From Euperipatoides rowelli (lineage: Eukaryota > Onychophora > Udeonychophora > Euonychophora > Peripatopsidae): a stretch of 11,473 nucleotides of DNA. The translations under genes were made by a program, and so were the position numbers. The DNA is taken from NCBI GenBank assembly GCA_003024985.2, contig PXIH01S0080835.1; one strand, given 5' to 3'. This document shows, one piece after another, positions 7,628 through 11,473 of this stretch. The stretch's first letter is position 1, and each line of letters opens with the position of its first letter. Under the pieces are notes generated by a model, which did not search any database, was not told the origin of the DNA, and worked only from the letters and a program-made list of their open reading frames with translations.

Positions 7628-7798
7628 TTAAAGATTGAATATGTTAATTTTCTTGGAGCTCTCTGGAGTATCAAAGTACTCTCTGAATCTATAAATATCA
7701 GATGTTAAACAGCTCTGAGCATGAAACTCTGCATTGTCTGACTTCTCATAGTAAAAACATTGTGATTTGTAGAAGTACCCAGAATCATTAAAATCCAT
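7628..7798 (-). CDS. Short coding-like ORF, 56 aa, unknown function
   Basis: The minus-strand ORF starts at ATG 7798 and stops at TAA 7630-7628. It begins MDFNDSGYFYKSQCFYYEKS and continues through DNAEFHAQSCL and YRFREYFDTPESSKK to INIFNL. The start has a good animal translation context (A at -3, G at +4) and an in-frame TAA lies four codons upstream, so this start is the only one available. Composition (D, E, K, C, H, S, Y well mixed, no homopolymer-driven runs) differs from the F/I/L/N-rich chance frames around it. There is no signal peptide or membrane segment, and three cysteines. I do not recognise the family. It could be a small protein, a first coding exon with the apparent stop in intron sequence, or a fragment of a transposon protein. 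Confidence 0.3.
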   Translation of the reverse strand: MDFNDSGYFYKSQCFYYEKSDNAEFHAQSCLTSDIYRFREYFDTPESSKKINIFNL

Positions 7799-8149
7799 GA
7801 TGGTTAATTATTGCATTGAAATCCTGGTCAACAATAGAATGTAAAAATTCTTATTCATAGTAAATTAATTAGAGATTCACATTCATGTATAAGTGAGAAA
7901 GCAATAGTTTGGTTCAAATAAAACTAATAAACTTGTTTTTTTTTCTTTCTTTTCTTTAAATATGTTTTACCCTAAAGGATGAAATGGTCCTTTATTTACG
8001 ATATCTACATGATTGGCAATCTTCTACCTCGATCAACAATTGTTGCTCTTCACCTGTGTTCCTTAAGAAACAACCCTAGAATCAATATTCACATGTCATA
8101 ATAATTCAGAATACAATATTTTACAGATAGAAAGAAAAAAAGCAATAAA
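7799..8149. other. AT-rich spacer, no gene seen
   Basis: If 7628-7798 is a first exon on the minus strand, its promoter or 5' untranslated region would lie here. No TATA or initiator could be singled out in such AT-rich sequence. Confidence 0.4.
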
Positions 8150-8276
8150 AAATCATCTGCTCTACATTCGGAGAAATTCCAGGGAAAATGGTTTCCCCAG
8201 ATTTGAGCGGTAACCTTGGGGTTACAGGCAATTGTCTAGTCCACCGTCTTAGACGTAGACCAGCCCAGGAGGGCTA
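8150..8276 (-). mobile_element. tRNA-Ser-like SINE fragment, group B
   Basis: On the minus strand from 8276 the head reads CTGGTCTACGTCTAAGACGG and then TGGACTAGACA. Animal tRNA-Ser genes read TAAGGCGATGGACTAGA in the same place. A B-box-like GCTCAAATCTGGGG follows at the expected distance. The body is GAAACCATTTTCCCTGGAATTT. A second copy is at 10071-10230. The acceptor stem is not preserved, so this is tRNA-derived repeat rather than a functional tRNA. The 3' end is unclear; no tail is seen. Confidence 0.55.
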
Positions 8277-8507
8277 AAATTAATTGATTTTGTTTAAAAA
8301 ATGAAGGGAAAAATTCTTAGCAGCTTCAAATTATATTTTCTATATTACTGTCCATTTTTATAACTAGTTCCATTTCTATTTATTTGTGGGTTTAAAAAAC
8401 AATTCGTGATCTACGTCAAATGATCATGAATGGCAATAATATACATCAATAAAGTCCTTACCTTTTATTACTACTTTGTTATTATAGAACAACAGCAAAC
8501 TGTATAG
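8277..8507. other. Spacer, nothing recognised
   Basis: No coding or repeat signal was recognised. An in-frame TAG at 8505-8507 bounds the open stretch that follows. Confidence 0.4.
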
Positions 8508-8700
8508 TTTTTTGTCTGCAATGATGATGTCAGCGATCTTGAAAATTCTTTGAAAACAGATATGTGGATGTTAAATGTTTTAAACTATAATGTTCCCCAT
8601 GATATATTTGCTTATTCTTCTTGCTCTGAGATTGATGAGTGTATGTATCATGGGGTATCTCTAATATTTATTAATATTTATAATTGCAAAAATCAAAAAA
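8508..8700 (+). other. Open coding-like stretch upstream of a SINE, possible exon or gene fragment
   Basis: The frame is open from 8508 and reads FFVCNDDVSDLENSLKTDMW, then MLNVLNYNVPHDIFAYSSCS and EIDECMYHGVSLIF before it enters the SINE at about 8705; the formal stop is at 8823-8825 inside the SINE. The first part is acidic and mixed in composition, unlike chance frames in this window. GTCAG at 8529-8533 could serve as an acceptor, although its pyrimidine tract is poor. There is no ATG at the beginning. I do not recognise the protein. The SINE may have interrupted an older coding sequence. Chance remains quite possible. Confidence 0.22.
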
Positions 8701-8704
8701 TCTG

Positions 8705-9041
8705 TCGGCCAATGTGTAGTGGTCCAGTCAGTAAGACTGCCACATGCTCAATAATGTGTAACTTTTGGGACAGGTTCATTCCCCAGGGATGCAGTACCTG
8801 TACATTTTCCCCCTGGCTCAAGTGAGAGGTGGCATTTCTTGTTACAAAAAGACTATGGAAAATTCCGCCACTTAAGCCTGGGTCATAAAAATAAGCTAAA
8901 GGCAGGAAAGTACGCCTGATTGGGAACCAACCAAGCCAAAATAATTGCCGAACCCAGTCTGTATAGCTGAAGAGCGTTGATTAGGTATTGAGGCATAAGA
9001 TTGTATAAAAATATTGTACACAATGGGAATAAATGATTCGT
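8705..9041 (+). mobile_element. tRNA-headed SINE, group C, with the same 3' tail as group A
   Basis: The A-box-like TGGTCCAGTCAGTAAGACTG starts at about 8720 and a B-box-like GGTTCATTCCC at about 8774. The middle part (GAGAGGTGGCATTTC, TTCCGCCACTTAAG, GGCAGGAAAGTACGCCTG) is not shared with the other SINEs. The 3' part is: CCTGATTGGGAAC near 8916, GGCATAAGATTGTATA at 8992-9007, ATATTGTA and GGAATAAAT to about 9034, parallel to CCTGGGAAC, GGTATAAGA..TTGTATA, ATATTGTA and GAATAAA of the SINE at 1449-1804. It ends without a long poly(A). No protein is encoded. Confidence 0.6.
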
Positions 9042-9550
9042 TTCTGCCTTAGAGTGAAACATATTTTTTAAAAAAAATATTTATCAAGTCCCTTGTGTAA
9101 TTTCACTCACATTTTTTGGGGATTATAAAAACTACAAGTTTTGTAAACCTAAAGATTAACAATTAAAAATCTCTTGATTCCATTTTCTCACATGTTATAT
9201 GGTGGCCATTTTGAATTTTTTGAAATGGTGACCTTTAAATACTAAATTTCTCAGCTCATGGTTTACCTCGGATCAAAATTACAGCAGCCAAAACTACATT
9301 TTTGTGGTCATGGAATGCAATGTTAACAATTTAAAATATGGGCGGGGAAAAAAAAATTTAAATAGTGACAAATATTTCAACAAAATAGATAAGAGTACAC
9401 AAGCTTATTCTATAAACTCCTTTTTAAGTTAATATAATTTTTGCAAAATAAAATTTACTTACTGGATAAAATGGTTTCAGCGTTAATTTAAAATTATATA
9501 TGGTACAAATTTTTCTAAAATAAAAATGGAAAAATGGAAAAAAAAAAAAA
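9042..9550. other. Repeat-like spacer, possible outer part of the foldback element
   Basis: TGATTCCATTTTCTCA at 9175-9190 is an exact inverted match of 9814-9829, on the far side of the foldback at 9551-9790. GGTGGCCATTT...AAATGGTGACC at about 9201-9233 forms an imperfect hairpin. GAGTGAAA (9052-9059) and TTTCACTC (9102-9109) form another inverted pair. No gene is seen. Confidence 0.45.
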
Positions 9551-9790
9551 AGGACTTTTAGGAATAATGTCTGAATCTCAGACCTACCATTGTCATGCAG
9601 CCTTAAAACAACCAATCAGAGGTGGCATGCATTCTATCTGCAAGCCGACCTCTGATTGGTTGTTAGTTTATTTATTTATGCTTTAATATTTTAGTTGGAA
9701 TTAAGGTTGGTGTGTCACTAAGTTTAGTAGATTGTGTAATAAGCTGTATGACAATGGTAGGTCTGAGATCAAAACACTAGTCTTTTAAGG
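9551..9790. repeat. Foldback element with nested inverted repeats and paired CCAAT motifs
   Basis: The inner stem is perfect over 17 bp: AACAACCAATCAGAGGT at 9607-9623 with its reverse complement at 9648-9664, loop 24 nt. An outer stem of 27 bp with one mismatch pairs 9575-9601 (starts ATCTCAGACCTACC) with 9743-9769. The outermost pieces, GGACTTTTAG at 9552-9561 and CTTTTAAGGACC near 9782-9793, are loosely matched. The left arm has 5 nt between the stems and the right arm 78 nt, so one arm gained or lost about 73 bp. Together with the pair 9175-9190/9814-9829 the element could be about 655 bp. The stem contains ACCAATCAGAG, a CCAAT-box-like site, in both orientations. It looks like a MITE or foldback transposon without coding sequence. 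Confidence 0.85.
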
Positions 9791-9829
9791 ACCACCTTTA
9801 AAAGTGCTGCTTTTGAGAAAATGGAATCA

Positions 9830-10070
9830 TGTATTTTTTAATTTGTTTAGTTATGATGATTTTAAAAATGTTAGTTTTAATAATCCCCAAGAAAATTAAA
9901 CATACTCAAAAATCTGGACATAGTGAACTGACTATATCACTTCGTAATTATTTCGTAAATAATGAAGTAGTTCAATTTTTTTTAATATGTTTCACACCGA
10001 ATGGTGAACCAATCACTTTATTGTAATATATACGCTTCCTTTCTTCCTCATTCAATCCTGCAAATTCAAG
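9830..10070. other. Spacer, no gene accepted
   Basis: An open frame of 65 codons runs from 9829 to 10026 with a hydrophobic beginning. It shows no motif I know and is not supported further. Confidence 0.4.
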
Positions 10071-10230
10071 TTATTTATTTATTTATTTTTTCATAAATAA
10101 TGGTGAAAAAACGAATTAGACTTGTACTAGGTCAAATCCAAGAATAGACTTTCCCGGATTTGAGCTAGTGACCCACCTGGCCATCAGCGCACCGAGTTAT
10201 CCTTCTTGATCGTTCAACTAGGTCCACAGG
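10071..10230 (-). mobile_element. tRNA-headed SINE, group B, with (TAAA)n tail
   Basis: On the minus strand from 10230 the head reads CCTGTGGACCTAGTTGAACG and the B-box-like part is CACTAGCTCAAATCCGGG. The body AAAGTCTATTCTTGGATTT parallels AACCATTTTCCCTGGAATTT of the copy at 8150-8276. The element seems to end in AAATAAATAAATAAATAA (plus-strand TTTA repeats near 10071-10090), a simple-repeat tail like that of some SINEs. It is derived from a Ser/Leu-type tRNA by comparison with its sister copy; by itself it is less clear. Confidence 0.45.
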
Positions 10231-10439
10231 ACTTTCAAATTTGATTTTTTTTGTTTATAAAAAGTGGTACAATCCAACCACAAAAAGACTTACTAATATT
10301 CTATACTGAAATCATATGTAATTTTTTTTTGTATTCTTTTTTAAAATAAATTTCTTCATATTTACACTAAACAATTAAATTAATTTTTAAACTTTAGTCG
10401 CCTGCACATAAGATACACCACGCTTTTTTCGCTTCATAT
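10231..10439. other. AT-rich spacer, nothing recognised
   Basis: No coding frame, RNA gene or repeat was recognised between the two minus-strand SINEs. Confidence 0.4.
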
Positions 10440-10672
10440 CTTCATCCATTCTCCAAGTTTATCATGTCTAGTGAAAGTTCCATTTATCTAATTCCAAGAA
10501 TTCCAAAATAATTATTAATGATCTGGACTGAGAAAAATTCCTGGTGTTTACTGATGTTTGAAAGAAAATTTCTCATTTCCACACCAGGACTGTCCAGATG
10601 TTGAACCCACAACTTTCTTATATGACACGCACACCGTGGCCAAGTCGAAACCACACGACCATGGCACCTGGT
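10440..10672 (-). mobile_element. tRNA-headed SINE, group A, third copy
   Basis: On the minus strand the head is GGTGCCATGGTCGTGTGG (A-box TGGTCGTGTGG) and the B-box is GTGGGTTCAACATC, a perfect match to GWTCRANNC. The body runs TCCTGGTGTGGAAATGAG, AATTTTCTTTCA, ACACCAGGAATTTTTCTCA, parallel to the SINE at 1449-1804 and its hairpin. Similarity continues loosely to about 10440 (ATCATTAATAATTATTTTGG against ATCAGTAAATAATTTTCAG). The group-A 3' tail and poly(A) are not seen, so it is 3' truncated. A 65-codon frame across it is a by-product. Confidence 0.6.
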
Positions 10673-11102
10673 AAATTGCACTCTATTTTTGTTTGTTGGC
10701 GATACATTCTTTGTGAATTTCGTGTATAAAAATATGAATGCTATATACCATAAAACTTATCCAAAGGGAGTGGACCGCAGCTTTTATAAAAATTTGGAAG
10801 TGGGTCATAATGTTACAAAAGTCTGTCCAAGCCTGATTTATGACATTTTATAATGAGGGTTTATGATACATATTTTCAGGCAATTAATACATTCACTATA
10901 GACTATTGGTGACAAAGGATTAAAGAGAACAGTTTTATTTATATTAATCCTAGAATCAATGAATACTTCAAATTTATTTTAAGTTTGCAAAAAATTGTGT
11001 CTTTTGATTCTTGAGAATGTTAATGGAGTAAGAGTAATATCCCCATTAAATGTCAATTATTTTGTTTTTTAATAATTAAAGGCAACAACAACAACCAAAA
11101 AC
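10673..11102. other. Spacer, no gene accepted
   Basis: A plus-strand frame is open across 10680-10853 (ATG at 10734, MNAIYHKTYPKGVDRSFYKN and on). It has an even composition but no motif or homologue that I know. Otherwise the stretch is AT-rich without repeats. Confidence 0.35.
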
Positions 11103-11198
11103 GAATGTAACAATATATATATCAGAATTGTAAATGATGTGCAAGGAAGAAAGAGAGGATGTAATAATATATATCATAATATGATGTATGAGGAAGAA
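11103..11198. repeat. Imperfect tandem duplication next to a transposon end
   Basis: GAATGTAACAATATATATAT...CAAGGAAGAA (11103-11151) and GGATGTAATAATATATATCA...TGAGGAAGAA (11157-11198) are similar copies of about 45 bp. The second ends directly at the CAGTGGCGTA transposon end. Both end in AGGAAGAA. Confidence 0.6.
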
Positions 11199-11240
11199 CA
11201 GTGGCGTAATTAAGGAATGTTGCACCGCCCCCCCCTCGAA
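11199..11240 (+). mobile_element. Left end of a DNA transposon, CAGTGGCGTA type, hAT-like
   Basis: CAGTGGCGTAATTAAGG at 11199-11215 followed by a C-run (about 11228-11236) is the standard form of this type of terminus. No matching TACGCCACTG lies between here and the window end, so the element continues out of the window or is truncated. The 8 bases before it, AGGAAGAA, would be the target copy if this is hAT (8-bp duplications). The superfamily is tentative. Confidence 0.45.
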
Positions 11241-11343
11241 TTCAAATATTTCACCAAACTGAAAAATAATCACCCATAAAATTGTAGCTTAAACAGCAAT
11301 TATTTATCAAGTATATTGTTAAGCACAACTTAATTTATATGTG

Positions 11344-11393
11344 AGTTAAAAGTACCGGTATTATTTTAATTATTAAAAAAAATACTTTTAACT
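11344..11393. repeat. 11-bp inverted repeat
   Basis: AGTTAAAAGTA (11344-11354) and TACTTTTAACT (11383-11393) are exact reverse complements with a 28-nt AT-rich loop that begins CCGG. It could be internal to the transposon starting at 11199 or a small MITE end. No function is proposed. Confidence 0.6.
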
Positions 11394-11473
11394 TAGGTAG
11401 CATTTTTTTTCTTTTCTCTTTCAATGAATCCTCTTTTCATATTTTTTTTTTTTTTTTACACTCAGCAAGGTCT

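Noticed and set aside
9424-9615. Open frame of 63 codons on the minus strand
   Set aside because: It overlaps the left arm of the foldback element and an A-homopolymer that encodes a run of F.
9829-10026. Open frame of 65 codons on the plus strand
   Set aside because: The beginning is a chance hydrophobic run. The second half has a more even composition, but nothing I recognise, and no splice or start signal supports it.
8150-10672. Functional tRNA genes on either strand
   Set aside because: A- and B-box-like parts are present, but acceptor and anticodon stems cannot be completed, and each is followed by a repeated non-tRNA body, so they are SINE heads.
10734-10853. Open frame of 39 codons (MNAIYHKTYPKGVDRSFYKN...)
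   Set aside because: The composition is plausible, but it is short, has no motif I know and no supporting signals; chance cannot be excluded.
11076-11273. Open frame of 65 codons on the minus strand
   Set aside because: It spans the C-run of a transposon end and an AT-rich tandem duplication; it has no protein features.
1-11473. CRISPR array, bacterial operon or phage-type system
   Set aside because: There are no regularly spaced short repeats, no ribosome-binding-site and ORF clusters, and the repeat content is that of an animal genome.

Overview
The window looks like nuclear DNA from an animal, most likely an invertebrate, and almost all of it is non-genic. It is very AT-rich, dense in homopolymer runs and short inverted repeats, and has no long open frame. 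What can be recognised is decayed transposon and repeat sequence: LINE reverse-transcriptase debris, several tRNA-headed SINEs, elements with terminal inverted repeats (TIRs), a satellite-like tandem array and a broken copy of a multicopy animal protein family. I cannot name the species. The SINE heads do not match the common octopus SINE I know, so I make no taxonomic claim below Metazoa.

Layout, left half. Bases 1-960 hold a frame-shifted LINE with fossil reverse-transcriptase motifs, abutting a truncated minus-strand SINE (961-1075). A near-complete SINE with poly(A) and a candidate target duplication lies at 1449-1804. A pseudogene at 2134-2818 has an Asp-rich and His-Gly region followed by a Cys-rich tail. 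A 160-bp tandem repeat with 2.8 copies, unusually GC-rich for this window, occupies 3217-3661. A transposon end (CAGAGGCGTA on the minus strand) sits at 4305-4362, and the 3' end of a second LINE lies on the minus strand at 4965-5460.

Layout, right half. A 666-bp TIR element flanked by TTAA spans 5518-6183. A 195-bp TIR element with telomere-like internal sequence spans 7191-7385. A 56-codon coding-like ORF is on the minus strand at 7628-7798. SINEs of three groups lie at 8150-8276, 8705-9041, 10071-10230 and 10440-10672. A strong foldback element is at 9551-9790, and a transposon end starting CAGTGGCGTA begins at 11199 and probably runs out of the window.

No intact gene, operon or defence system was found. 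The most informative points are these: SINEs with different heads share a 3' tail, suggesting one LINE partner; the tandem-array copies differ largely by CpG decay; the pseudogene keeps a recognisable domain order across at least five reading-frame segments; and a few short open stretches (7628-7798, 8508-8700, 6781-6846) have protein-like composition and might be exons of an unseen gene.
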